64,000 bases of DNA from Doryteuthis pealeii (Eukaryota; Mollusca; Cephalopoda; Myopsida; Loliginidae), in NCBI GenBank assembly GCA_023376005.1, contig CM042157.1, positions 70,719,177 to 70,783,176 on the forward strand, in the 5' to 3' direction. This document shows positions 53,259 to 63,835 of the stretch, piece by piece. The notes beneath the pieces are model-generated. The model searched no databases. It was not told the DNA's origin and saw only the letters and a list, made by a program, of their open reading frames with translations. Numbering within the stretch: position 1 is the stretch's first letter; each line of letters opens with the position of its first letter. The position numbers and the translations under genes were made by a program.

Positions 53259-53843
53259 GTTTGGTTTGGTTTGTTTTATTTTACGGCATATCAACCTCAG
53301 TGGGTCATTTAATGCCGATAAAGTTTTGAAATAAATTAATTCTTAATGGATACTCAATGTCTTTTATAAATATATTTTTCTATTTAACCCATAGATGGAC
53401 CCTAACAGGTCAGAGTGGACCAAGGAGCAACGATGATAAAGGGGTACTCCACATTCCCCAAACCTCCAGAACTGGAACCTCACCATCAGATAGAGTTTAA
53501 CATCATTCCCAGGAAATGTAGATCCTCAGCCACCGCCTTCTAGCACCCGTATGATAAAAAGAGTTAGGGCTTGCCTTAAGGGCAATAGGGTTGGGGCAAT
53601 CATATAGGTGCTAGGGCTTGACGTGACCAGCCGATTGATCGGAGGGGGCCTCTCCAACCGCTCGTCTAGCCCAAGAAAGGTCCAAAGTGGAGTTTTGCAA
53701 GTCATGGACAGCACATCCACCTGGGTTCTATATTTAAGCATCACAGGTCGCCACCAACAGCCCACAGGTGGCCCCATTGGGGGAGTCTTACCCCTCTGCA
53801 GAGGTGCAGTCGGTGCATTCTAACGTCCCAGTCAACAGGGCGG
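53259..53843 (-). repeat. SINE-A reference copy, perfect 12-bp TSD
   Basis: AAGTTTGTCTTG is duplicated exactly at 53247-53258 and 53844-53855. In sense orientation it starts CCGCCCTGTTGACTGGGACG and ends GGTTGATATGCCGTAAAA plus (ACAAACC)n. No A/B boxes of tRNA type were recognised at the head, so the promoter class is unknown. Frames in it are short. Confidence 0.92.
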
Positions 53844-54057
53844 AAGTTTGTCTTGTTAATTGTTTGTACTTGTTTGTTCTGTGTTTGTGTGTATCCGTTT
53901 AGCACCGGACGCTGGTGCTTAATAAATGTATTAAGTACAACATTCTACAACATTGTATCTTTCCACCTCGCGATACAAGTTTAAAAGCATCCAAGACAAC
54001 CATTGAATCTCAAACATCTTTGCTTTATCTACATTCTCCAACACAAAAAGATTAAGA

Positions 54058-54205
54058 AATAAGAATTCAGCAGATATGCAACACCAGATAATCAGGATTT
54101 ACATTTTTGCATTTCATCTATTTTTGCCACTCTCACTTTTAACCAGAGGGTGTTGCAAGATGATAACAGTTGGAAGGTTAAGGAACAAGTGTACTAATAT
54201 ATAGA
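54058..54205 (-). mobile_element. Helitron-D 5' fragment
   Basis: Minus strand TCTATATATTAGTACACTTG, CTTGCAACACCCTCTGGTTA and GTAAATCCTGATTATCTGG; truncated at TTCTTAATC. Confidence 0.72.
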
Positions 54206-54412
54206 TTGATTCTTATACAACATTTCTACCTTAACTTATTTATCTTTGTATTAAATATCTATACAAGCACAAAGGCAAAATTAATTAGATAGATAATACA
54301 TACAATTAAGGAACATAAGTATTAATATATAGATTTGTAAAGACTGAAACTTGGAAGTTTATTTTGTGAGGGAAAACTAGTCTGCATTGCATTATTAAAA
54401 TTGCATTATTAA

Positions 54413-55271
54413 CTCTTAACATCCTATACCGCCTCATTTTGCCCGGCCGGAAGTCACATTTATTTTCCTAATCCACGCCAAATGATAGCCTTTGTTTAAA
54501 TATAATATTAAACATATTTAGCAGTTTTTGATTTAAGGGAAATAACAGGTAACTTTAAATGAAAAGGCCATTTTTAGCCATTTATTGATAAATACTTATA
54601 GGAATGGGGATCTGGACTTTGTTTAAATGTGATATTAAACATATTTAGAAGTTTTTGATTTAAAGGGAAATAACAGGTAACTTTAAATGAAAAGGCTATT
54701 TTTAGCCATTTATTGATAAATCCTTATAGGAATGTGGATTTGGACTTTGTTTAAATGTGATATTAAACATATTTAGAAGTTTTTGATTTAAAGGGAAATA
54801 ACAGGTAACTTTAAATGAAAAGGCCATTTTTAGCCATTTATTGATAAATCCTTATAGGAATGTGGATTTGGACTTTGTTTAAATGTGATATTAAACATAT
54901 TTAGAAGTTTTTGATTTAAAGGGAAATAACAGGTAACTTTAAATGAAAAGGCCATTTTTAGCCATTTATTGATAAATCCTTATAGGAATGGGGATCTGGA
55001 CTTTGTTTAAATGTGATATTAAACATATTTAGAAGTTTTTGATTTAAAGGGAAATAACAGGTAACTTAAATGAAAAGGCCATTTTAGCCATTTATTGATA
55101 AATCCTTATAGAATTGGATTTGGACTTTGTTTAAATGATATTAAACATATTTAGAAGTTTTTGATTTAAAGGGAAATAACAGGTAACTTTAAATGAAAAG
55201 GCCATTTTTAGCCATTTTTGATAAATCCTTATAGGAATGGGGCACTGGACTTCTCAATAGGATATTAACAG
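54413..55271. mobile_element. TTAA MITE P1 with internal 128-bp tandem array
   Basis: TTAA at 54409-54412 and 55272-55275. Left end CTCTTAACATCCTATACCGC, right end TAGGATATTAACAG. The interior unit (TTTGTTTAAATGTGATATTA ... GCCATTTATTGATAAATCCT) repeats about six times with starts at 54618, 54746, 54874, 55002 and 55126. Sister copies at 22316 and 34846 have one unit. Confidence 0.88.
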
Positions 55272-55729
55272 TTAAAAGAAGATGAGGTGGAAGAAGAAAT
55301 ACTGAGAATTAAAAGTCGACTTTTTGTGCGTCCTCAACAAAGACTTTTCGTGTTAATCTAAATTTTATTTTTTTCACAGAAACACAAAATACTCTCACTT
55401 TTAAAAAAAAATGTTTCTCGTCTCACTACATTCTCCAGCACAAAAAGATTACTTGTGATCAAAGTAACATTGTTAGTTTTAAGAACGTACAGAAGAGGAA
55501 GAGAAAAAAAAACTTGTTTCAGGTATGGAGTTACAAGAGGTTTAACATTTTAGTTTTAAAAGGTGGCTGTGGTTATTCTTGGTGCCTGTTCCTAAGGTTT
55601 GCTTTTAACCCTGTGGTGAGCCGGAAGTTAAAGCTTTGAAAGCAGAAATGGAATGACGAAAATAAATGCTTTGCACATGATGATCGGCACGCTAGAAAGA
55701 GAAAACTAGAAATATTAAAAATTATAATT

Positions 55730-55850
55730 TTCAACCAATCAGATGCGTTCGCGCCTATAAAGAAGTTTTTCAAAAAGACCTATTTGGAGCCTACCTAAAT
55801 CCTATATAAACAAAGGTTTTTGAAGAACAGGAGAGAAAGAACCAACATGC
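55730..55850 (+). promoter_or_regulatory. Promoter-like cluster (CCAAT, TATA)
   Basis: CAACCAATCAG at about 55733, CTATAAAG at about 55756 and CCTATATAAAC at 55801 precede an ATG at 55847 (MPEYSILLILRN..., 18 codons, then a possible donor AAG-GTATTA). Could be an LTR or pol II promoter; no downstream gene was recognised. Confidence 0.25.
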
Positions 55851-56219
55851 CTGAATACTCCATTCTTCTCATTTTAAGAAATATTTCCCTACTGCTGAAG
55901 GTATTATAAGCTATATCTTTCTCTCTCTCTAATTAACTTGACTGCTGATTTGAATTTTGAACATAACCCTTTCTTTCTCAGTTGGAGTCAATTCAACACC
56001 TTCTTATTATCTTATTACATGAACATTTAAAAAAGCATATTCTGCAGGACTTTGATCAGTATTCTTGATTATTGTAATCTTTTGTTTCAATACACATATT
56101 ACTTGTTGAATTTATGAGTTCTTTGTTTTTCTGTCTTAATATATGTGATCTTATGGTGTGTTGATTGGAATTACCAATATAAACCTATTAGTCTCATCAA
56201 CCCAGACACCATAACACAA

Positions 56220-56760
56220 TCTTATTTGGTGGTCGCACTCAAAAAGAAATTCAAGGGAAGAGAAAAAGGAAGAGACAAAGACAAAAGGTATTTTTGGATT
56301 TAGGCTTTATTTGTGGGTCATAACCACCATGTGGCTGTTGGATTTTATTTGATATAAGGCATGAAGTAAATGGTCACTCCTAAATATAGACTCGTTGACT
56401 ACCACGTGACCTGGGGTGGATTTCTATTGTCCAATCACTGGCACTGCTGCTGCTGCTTCTGCTGTATTAATAGACATACCATTCTGAGTTATTTCATTGA
56501 CATTTGGATTCTCTCGGACGAAGGACTTACAAGGAATACGTTAACACTGGATTCTTATTGGCTTGCTTACTTATTCATTACATCTGGAACGAAGGATGGC
56601 TGCCAGATACTTAACAGTGGCAAGGAAATTTATCCCTGGCCAGTAGTAGTGACTTGACACAGTTACAGCCTAAGTCAGAATGGCCAAGAACATGTGTTGT
56701 GGGTCGGAAGTGGGTCCTTTTTCCTGCACATGCTCAGAGGGTTCTTCCAGTGAAGGCTCA
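56220..56760. repeat. Dispersed repeat R, longest copy
   Basis: AGAGACAAAGACAAAAGGTA, GGATTTAGGCTTTATTTGTG and CAGAGGGTTCTTCCAGTGAA match the minus strand of 22570-22870. The middle (56330-56640) is absent there. Confidence 0.55.
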
Positions 56761-57062
56761 TGGGAGTTTGTTATTTTTAAATTAAAAAATTTTTTTTTTT
56801 TCTTAATTCTTAATTTTTTAAATTTTTATTTTATTTTAATCCTCACACATGTTTCTTTTAGCTGTTTTTCTTATTCAATTTTGGCCAAGTTTGAAAATCA
56901 ATTTGAAAAAGATTTGTTGCAAAAAATCACATTTTAAAAAAAGAATTGCCTAAAACAATCGCAGTAATTAAAATTTGGCAATTCAAAATTTCAGGATTGC
57001 AGGTCTGGATTCATCCTGGAATGGTTTTAATTTACTCCTGGTATTAGCCTGATTCCAAAATG

Positions 57063-57549
57063 GGCTGACTTCTGATTTAGGTCGGAACATTAACACGGAA
57101 AGTTTTTTGGTGTTACCCAATGACAGTTTAACTACAGTCTATGAATTAACATTTTGCGAATTGGGTTACGGTTTTAGGGGATTAAGGTTGTTTTTAATTA
57201 CATATTGCTTAAAAGAATAAACAACAAAAACCCAAATTACTATATATTTAATTAACCATTGAAATTAATTATTGAATCTATTATTGAGACAGTTGTTTGC
57301 ATTAGTATTGCAATGTATAATTTCAATTAAACTTAGTTTAAAAAAATATTTTTCAACATTAAATGTATAGTAATTTAGGTTTTTTGGGGTTTTTTTTTTA
57401 TTAAGCAACACCTAATTAAAAACAACCTTAATCCCCTAAAACCATAACCCAATTCGCAAAATGTTAATTCATAGACTGTAGTTAAACTGTCATTGGGTAG
57501 CACTAAAAAACTTTCCATTTTAATTTCCGACCTAAATCAGAAGTCAGCC
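57063..57549. mobile_element. Foldback F1 with perfect 8-bp TSD
   Basis: GGCTGACTTCTGATTTAGGT and its inverted copy at the right end; CCAAAATG is duplicated exactly (57055-57062, 57550-57557). 487 bp. Interior near-identical to 42378-42867. Confidence 0.9.
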
Positions 57550-58167
57550 CCAAAATGGTATGATATGTTGAGCTACAGCCTCTAGGAGTAAAGTTGAAAA
57601 AATGTAACACACTGACATTCATAATTATTATTAGAGATTTATTCTTGTTATTAATAACTAGCCCTCAGCTGGGTGCAAATATTTGAATTTTGATGTTATA
57701 TAATGCATATGAAAATATCACACTTATTTTGATTTGATTTTAATTGGTTTCTATATAAACTTATTCATAGGATTGCTTTTAAGAATTTTAAAAAATATAT
57801 TAGAATTCAATAACACTGAGTAATTATTTACTAAACCCAGTTTTGTTAAGACCAGTATGCAAATTATATACACTAGATACTAAGTAAACCTTTTTTCTTA
57901 GTTGATATACCTCTTTTTCAAAGCAACCAATCACTGGCCTGCAATTGTTGGTGCCAGAAATCAAAGGTAAATATCTTCCTCTTTTCAACCAACTTCTCAA
58001 AGACAATGAATGTCAAAATGTCGCTACTACTATATCAGCAAAGAAAATGTGAAGAGCTACGTAAGTAGATTAAACCATTTACCAAGGACTTCAGTCAAGT
58101 GGACAAATATTCATTTATATTTATATAATAGAATATAACCACAAACAGAACAATTTGTTTGCAAGCA

Positions 58168-58773
58168 CTTGGTGGTACCCAATGACAGTTTAACTACAGT
58201 CTATTACTATACATTTAATGTTGAAAAATATATTTTTTAATTGAAATTATACATTGCAATACTAACACAAATAACTGTCTCAATAATAGATTCAATAATT
58301 AATTTCAATGGTTAATTAAATGTATAGTAATTTGGGCTTTTTGTTGTTTATTTTTTTTAAGTAATACGTAATTAAAAACAATTTTAATCCCCTAAAACCG
58401 TAACCCAATTCGCAAAATGTTAATGTTGAGATTGAATATTCAGAGTGTTGCATAATGGAAATAATGCGTGAAATAACAGAATTTACAATAGGTAAAAAAT
58501 AAGGTGAGGAGATGGACACACACGAGGTGGATTCAACAATGATTTATTATGAACTGATTAATTTTTACAAGGGTTGAAAAAAGCGGGAACAAACCTTGGG
58601 CGGAAGTGGGTGGAGTCTGAGCTCCTGCTGATGTTACATCAAATATATTTATTAATAAAAATATGAACTTATAAAAATCTTAACAGTTAATTCATAGACT
58701 GTAGTTAAACTGTCATTGGGTACCACCAAAAAACTTTCCGTTTTAGTTTTCCAACCTAAAACAGAAGTCAGCC
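58168..58773. mobile_element. Foldback F1, left end lost, TTAA element inside
   Basis: Begins TGGTGGTACCCAATGACAGT and ends CAGAAGTCAGCC. The centre is in the opposite orientation to the other F1 copies. Split by a TTAA element at 58424-58686. Confidence 0.82.
58424..58686. mobile_element. TTAA-flanked element in F1
   Basis: TTAA on both sides (58420-58423, 58687-58690) and short inverted ends TGTTGAGATT / AATCTTAACAG. GCAAAATGTTAATTCATAG is continuous in intact F1. 263 bp, interior GCGGGAACAAACCTTGGGCG is GC-richer. Confidence 0.8.
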
Positions 58774-59100
58774 ACATATATACATACTAGCAGAGCCACT
58801 CTTTAAAGAGTTAAAATTTAATTATGATAATCAAATAATCAAATTGCATATAGATTAGAAAAGAACATTTTAAAGCTGTAATCTTATTATAATGGAGATT
58901 TGGCGTCTGTCTGTCTCTAACCAAAACTACATCACTGCTTACATCACATTACCCTCAGGAATTGTGCAAGTTTATCAATGAGAATTCAATTTGTAGTCAA
59001 AATCATTAACAAATAGAATAAATCTTATTTATTGATAATGTCTCTATGAAAATCTGAGTTAAATTTGCCTCAAAACAGCCCATGTTATTAGTGCATTTAA

Positions 59101-59215
59101 TAATGAAATTTATTGTGTACAGTGCTCATGTGCACCGCAACTCATCAAAGTCTCATGTCTAGTACACAGAATAATGTATTAGTATCAGGAACATGAACAG
59201 TTTACAGTAATAGGC
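59101..59215 (+). repeat. Dispersed repeat Q inside Helitron-B
   Basis: AATGAAATTTATTGTGTACA to GTTTACAGTAATA, matching 44586-44700. Confidence 0.65.
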
Positions 59216-59412
59216 AAAACTTGCAAATTGGTCGTAAAATTAAAATTCAAAACAGAACCCACAAATTTTGTAATAAAACTGTTAATTCTAACTAGGGGGG
59301 TTTAGGGTTAGGGTTAGGGTTTAGGGTTACGGTTACAGTTGGGGTTTAGGGTTAGTTTAATGGGAAAATAAATGAATAATTTGGGTTCTGTTTTTTCTAG
59401 GTCACCCTGTAT
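59216..59412. mobile_element. TTAGGG-core module
   Basis: GGCAAAACTTGCAAAT resembles the 27-bp TIR at 24071. AACAGAACCCACAAATTTTG, then AGGGTTTAGGGTTAGG-type sequence, AATGGGAAAATAAATG and GGGTTCTGTTTTTTCTAGGT CACCCTGTA. The right outer TIR is missing. Confidence 0.65.
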
Positions 59413-59885
59413 ATTTAAAATCCAGCAATGTGTCTTAGATATCACAAAGGAATAAAGGCTTACATAAAATATCGTGTGGTTAATTTGATTACTGGTTTTA
59501 ACAAAACCAAGTTTAATAAATAATTACTTGGTGTTATTGATCTCTAATATTATTATTTTATTCACTAGCGTATTAAAATCAATCCTATGAATGATTTTAT
59601 ATAGAAACCAATTAAAATATAATTAGAATAGGTGTAATCTTTTTATATGCGTTCTTATTTAATTTCGTTAGTCTTTGTAATTTGATATATTTCATTACAT
59701 TAAAACTTATATACTTACGCCCGGAGGGTGCATATTCTTGCTAGTTTTCATAACAGCTATTACATTATTACATTGTTTTTTTTTATAACTTAAGAAATTA
59801 TTGCTTTGTCAAGGGAGACAATCTATACATATACAATGTGAATAGATATTTTCTGCTCTCCCATATTTTGGACAATAACATTGAG

Positions 59886-60013
59886 AAAGGTATGAACCCC
59901 CTCAACCTTCCAGCTATGAGTTAAATAGTATCCCCCACTGTTCTTCTACAAGGATGGCTTTGGCATTAAATAACCAATGAAGGTTGATATGTCATTAAAC
60001 AAAGAAACCAAAT
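59886..60013 (+). repeat. SINE-III, 3' part
   Basis: GGTATGAACCCCCTCAACCT to GGCATTAAATAACCAATGAA GGTTGATATGTC and an (AAAC)n-type tail. Confidence 0.7.
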
Positions 60014-60077
60014 CAAATCTAACAATTTGTTTTTAAAAATAATATTTACCTACAAACTATTCACTTATAAATCATAT

Positions 60078-60120
<43 letters not shown>

Positions 60121-60122
<2 letters not shown>

Positions 60123-60551
60123 AAGATTTGGCATTAAATAGCCCACTGGGATTGATATGTCATTAAAACACAGCCAAGCAAAAACTCTCGCACTTTTATT
60201 TAGAGAATAGTTGTTAATTAAAATTAACAACTATTCTCTAAATAAAAGTGCGAGAGTTTTTATGAATTCAACTCAAAGATGTTTTTTTCCCTGAACAGAT
60301 GGACTCACCACTTCTAATACCCCCCCCCCTGCCCGAATTATAGTGGCCTGTCAAATACTTAAAAATTCTTTTAATTTTTTTAAACTCTCTAAAAACAATT
60401 TCTTCAGCAAGAATTTTTTTCCTTAAAAAGTTGAGAAAAAGTTGTTAATTAAAATTAACAACTATTCTCTAAATAAAAGTGCGAGAGTTTTTGCTTGGCT
60501 GTGTTTTAATGACATATCAATCCCAGTGGGTTATTTAATGTCAAATCTTGT

Positions 60552-60560
<9 letters not shown>
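60121..60560. repeat. Palindrome with SINE-A tails at both ends
   Basis: AAGATTTGGCATTAAATAGC...AAACACAGCCAAGCAAAAAC appears inverted at 60485-60548. The central arm ACTCTCGCACTTTTATTTAG is present three times, two of them forming a perfect hairpin at 60183-60258. Confidence 0.82.
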
Positions 60561-60587
<27 letters not shown>

Positions 60588-60643
60588 ATATATATAAAGA
60601 AAATTTGAAAAAACAAGTGTTCCGAAAATGGGATGAATTTATT

Positions 60644-60695
60644 TATCGATGTTTAAAACATTTCGGTTACATTGAACCTTCATCAGGATGTCTCT
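60644..60695 (-). ncRNA. Hammerhead-like motif, left arm of E3
   Basis: Minus strand CTGATGA (60680-60686), A plus GGTT...AACC stem II, GAAA (60661-60664), then TGTTTTAAACA and TC. Confidence 0.5.
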
Positions 60696-61177
60696 TGGGG
60701 TGAAGAAAATGATGGATGTTTTTATATGTGACAGGAGATGAAAATCTTTTTAGTTATGTAACTGTATTTGATCAGCATTTTATTTTTGAAAGGCAAGTCG
60801 CGATCTACTCACGCGAAGGTGTCATGATGCGTGACGCAACTCGAAGAAATGCAAAAGATGAGAAAAAGTATTAATGGACTGATTATTTTTAAGAGAACAT
60901 AGGGAAACAAAGTGGGAATGATAACTAAATAAATAATTAAATGAAGCCTGGTATTTAGAAATTATTTAACACTATTTAACTAGAAACGGAGATATAATAA
61001 ATAATACATGTCGGTTATTAAGGGAACAAAGTGGGAATGATAACTAAATAAATAATTAAATAATAATTAGATTGCGACTTGCCTTTCAAAAAATAAAACG
61101 CTGATCAAATACAGTTACATAACTAAAAAGATTTTCATCTCCTGTCACATATAAAAACATCCATCATTTTCTTCACC

Positions 61178-61232
61178 TCAAGAGACATCCTGATGAAGGT
61201 TCAATGTAACCGAAATGTTTTAAACATCGATA
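61178..61232 (+). ncRNA. Hammerhead-like motif, right arm of E3
   Basis: CTGATGA at 61190-61196, GGTT-CAATGT-AACC stem II, GAAA at 61212-61215, stem III TGTTT-T-AAACA, and TC at 61227-61228 as potential cleavage site. ATC/GAT gives only three pairs of stem I and one A is unpaired before stem II, so activity is uncertain. Confidence 0.5.
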
Positions 61233-61313
61233 ATTAAATTCATCCCATTTTCAGAACACTTGTTTTTTCAAATTTTCTTTATATTGTCGGATTTAATTTC
61301 CATATTTACTCCC

Positions 61314-61356
<43 letters not shown>

Positions 61357-61479
61357 TTATAAGTGAATAGTTTGTAGGTAAATATTGTTTTTAAAACAAA
61401 TTGTTAGATCAGCATAATATATAATCAGATATATTCACTGCATATTAGCAGTTATTAAAAGATGAACATAAAGTTTGAT

Positions 61480-61665
61480 TATTGTGGGGAGCCATGTATA
61501 AACCGAAGCTCATACAGTGGCTAGTATAAAAATTACATGTATCCCTTTGGCATACCTCTTTTAAGGCGCCTCAGGCACGGGGAAATAAACCCGACCCTAC
61601 CCCTTTAAGATGAGGGGGCAGTGTTGCCTAGGAGGATGGCCCCCTGGGATTCTGCTAATAATAGT
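61480..61665. repeat. S-element, copy 3, diverged
   Basis: GGCATACCTCTTTTAAGG, GGCGCCTCAGGCAC, CGGGGAAATAAACCCG, GAGGGGGCAGTGTTGCC and TGGCCCCCTGGGATTCTGC follow the order of copies 1 and 2. The CTGGG/CCCAG hairpin is now CGGG/CCCG, again paired. The left half of the outer stem is lost. Confidence 0.7.
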
Positions 61666-61694
61666 ATATATCTTAAAAAATAAGTATATGTATT

Positions 61695-61915
61695 TACAAA
61701 CCCCACCACACAGGCAGCATGTGACACAAGGTCAATTTTTAAGTAGAGTTTAACAGGTTTGAATTCAGAGTTTTTCTTCTCCAAGGCCAGTAGCCATTAC
61801 TAAGGTTGAAGAGCCCAGTCTTCCCTGTTATTTACCTATAGCTAGAGGGAGAATAGTGGGATGCATACTTTTCCACTGGTATTAGAGTTTTGTGAAATAC
61901 AAACAGCCTCATGTT
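61695..61915 (-). repeat. SINE-II
   Basis: CACACAGGCAGCATGTGACA, GAATTCAGAGTTTTTCTTCT, ACCTATAGCTAGAGGGAGAA, to AATACAAACAGCCTC in reverse complement; tRNA-like head lost. Confidence 0.72.
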
Positions 61916-62049
61916 ACGTTGTAATATTCACGGCACTAAAACGATACATGCACCGTAGTCCTTTTTTCTTTCTTGGTACCAAAACTCCGATAAAAATTCA
62001 TAACACGAGAAACATGTCGTCACAACTCCCAGCCTTTATTAACGTGCTC

Positions 62050-62330
62050 GTCTAGTCGGCTTCTACCAGAGAGGAGGAGAGGCAGAGAGAAAGAGAGAGA
62101 GAGAACACTACTAGATTACTGGGCTCTCATGAGGTCCGTACACTAGGCCCGCCACCGGCAAAAAGAGGACGAACCCTTTCTTTCTTCCCCCACGTCACTT
62201 CCGGTCAACACCCGACTTCCGCTTGCCACTCAATTCTTCGTTCGGGGTCACGCTACGGTCAAACCATCGCTCTCCTCTTTTGGGTCATCACTATTTTTTA
62301 AGCCATTGTTATTTATTCCTCCTCCTTCCA
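62050..62330. promoter_or_regulatory. CpG-rich patch with ETS/CRE-like sites
   Basis: Higher GC and CpG than its surroundings; CACGTCACTTCCGGTCA combines CRE- and ETS-like motifs, with a second ACTTCCGC close by and a (GA)n stretch at 62085. Could be a host promoter. No adjoining coding exon was proven. Confidence 0.3.
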
Positions 62331-62601
62331 TTAGCAGTTCTAGCTCACAAAAGTCAGGAATATACCCATATTGCAACACTCATCCATGATGACAATAACC
62401 ATTACACTACAAACTGCTAAAAAAAAAATAAGTATAATTAGTATTTATTAGTTGTACATAAATTCTATAAATAAGAAGTGGCTTGAATCTGTGTTTAAAT
62501 GTTACCAAAGGTGGCATTTAAGTAAGTATACAATGAAAAAAATGGACTCTCGTCGATTTTGACGCATGAGGGTTCATGTAGAAAAAGTGACAGTGACTTA
62601 C

Positions 62602-62700
62602 CGGAAGCTAAACGCGTTCACTGTCTCGCGTGTCAATCTACTCTCTGAGAGCTGTTCGCAAAACTGCCATTTTTTATGCTACAGATTATTTGCATAAGAT
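62602..62700 (-). promoter_or_regulatory. Candidate minus-strand first exon
   Basis: Minus strand: octamer ATGCAAAT (about 62688-62695), AAAAAATGGCAGTTTTGCGA (a 10-codon frame ending TAG), CpG-containing ACACGCGAGACAG, then TTCCG-GTAAGTCAC, a strong splice donor at 62601. Fits a short 5' exon; supported only by motifs. Confidence 0.25.
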
Positions 62701-62884
62701 AGTAGTGAGACATTTTAAAAACAGGTGAGTGGACGTGAGGTAGCAGTTTTTCCTGCAGGATTCGAATACATGACGTTGAAGGACTTGAAACATGGTTGTA
62801 GTTGTTACTTTGTGTGTGTACTGGAAGTTTTGTTTGGTGGTGTGAATTTACAAAAGTATCGTAGCAGCTTCAATATTTTTTTTG

Positions 62885-63268
62885 TAAACCATACCATTAG
62901 AATTCATCCAATGAACAACCCGCACAGGGTTTTGTTTATAGTAGCAAAGGCTTGTGTTGAACCATCTGCACTTTTTGGCACAGTCAATAGAAAAGAATTA
63001 ATGCACACGGAATGCCACAAACCCAATCAATGACTGACCTCAGGTTTTTTCAAATTCAGAGTTTTCCTTCTCCTAGACTGGTTACCTACCCAAGGTTAAA
63101 GAGCCCAGTCTGCCCTACTATTTTACCCATAGCTGGTGGGAGAATATTTGGATTCATATCTTTCCCAAGGGTATTAGTGCTATGTGGAATGCAAACAGCC
63201 TTGTCTAGGAATTGAACTCGGATCGACAAGTCCATTTCCTACGACTTTAACCATTACACCACTCCCCT
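62885..63268 (-). repeat. SINE-II, long copy
   Basis: Minus strand head TGGTGTAATGGTTAAAGTCG, box B GAGTTCAATTCC, CTAATACCCTTGGGAAAGAT, and the extended 3' part to TTCATTGGATGAATTC as in 17928-18330. Confidence 0.85.
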
Positions 63269-63324
63269 CCATATAAGTATACAATAGAATAAGCTTCTTG
63301 TGACAGAGAATGAGAAAGGAAAAA

Positions 63325-63400
63325 GAGCAAGACATTGTCTTGCCTGCCGGGATCGAACTCACGTCCTCCCGCATGCAAAAACAAATGCATTTTGGGCACT
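63325..63400 (-). repeat. tRNA-like fragment
   Basis: Minus strand AGGACGTGAGTTCGATCCCG-type T arm (box B) followed by GCAGGCAAGAC; preceded by TTTTGCATGCGGG. The D arm is not recognisable, so a SINE or tRNA pseudogene fragment is likely. Confidence 0.4.
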
Positions 63401-63529
63401 GGACGGATGTGAGGTTCGACTGATGTGCCGGATGTTTGAGTAAATATGTCCATAAATGACAAGTGAGTCGAGCGCTGGGAGTCAGCAGCAGCAGAAGCAG
63501 TTGACGACGAAGCGCTTTTCAGTAAAGAA

Positions 63530-63643
63530 ATGGATTTTAGTCGAACAGAAACAAAACTACATAGGAAATGTGATTTTGAACTGCTAAAGATTATTTCGAC
63601 TATGACGACGGATTTTCCAGCTGCTAGACGAAGAATGTGTTGA
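63530..63643 (+). pseudogene. Short coding-like frame, unknown family
   Basis: ATG at 63530 opens 37 codons (MDFSRTETKLHRK..., TGA at 63641). A second frame starts after the acceptor-like TTTTCCAG (63620) and stays open for 63 codons (LLDEECVDQQRVWLVRRRR...). Charged, helix-like composition with CpG-bearing DNA looks more coding than other frames here. The acidic-then-RRRR order vaguely recalls PIF/Harbinger proteins, but I could not identify it. Confidence 0.25.
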
Positions 63644-63835
63644 CCAACAGAGGGTCTGGCTTGTGAGAAGACGGAGAACTCGCTTGTTTTTGGTTCCCCC
63701 TCGGTGGGAGCTTGTTGATTCGAAGGTCTTTTTCGCCCCATATATTTTCCCCCCTTCTATACTTCTCCAATTTATTAAAGTTTTTAATTTCAACATTATC
63801 TTTATTGAATGATGTATTTACAAATTTATTCATTT

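Larger units (their letters stand above)
58882..59744 (+). mobile_element. Helitron-B with two insertions
   Basis: TCTTATTATAATGGAGATTT after A; hairpin ACGCCC-GGA-GGGTGC; CTAG at 59741-59744 before T. Repeat Q and the TTAGGG-core module lie between GTGCATTTA and TATATTTAAAATCCAGC. Confidence 0.9.
60598..61285. mobile_element. Foldback E3 with hammerhead-like arms
   Basis: Arms of about 200 bp (60598-60802, 61071-61285), outer ends AAAGAAAATTTGAAAAAACA and TGTTTTTTCAAATTTTCTTT. The centre of about 270 bp has a 40-bp direct repeat (GGGAACAAAGTGGGAATGAT at 60912 and 61023). Each arm carries an outward hammerhead-like core. Confidence 0.78.
60015..61408. repeat. 1.4-kb nested palindrome
   Basis: The outer arms, CTAACAATTTGTTTTTAAAA...CTTATAAATCATATATA at 60018-60085 and the inverse at 61340-61408, enclose three (TA)n tracts and two further palindromes (60121-60560 and 60598-61285). 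Confidence 0.8.

Noticed and set aside
54490..55255. Regular repeats as a CRISPR array
   Set aside because: Units are contiguous 128-bp copies without unique spacers, in a eukaryotic setting.
63247..63741. 164-codon minus-strand frame
   Set aside because: Its C-terminal third is antisense SINE-II and tRNA-like sequence, so it is not a conserved gene; the remainder is Ser/Ala-rich without a motif.
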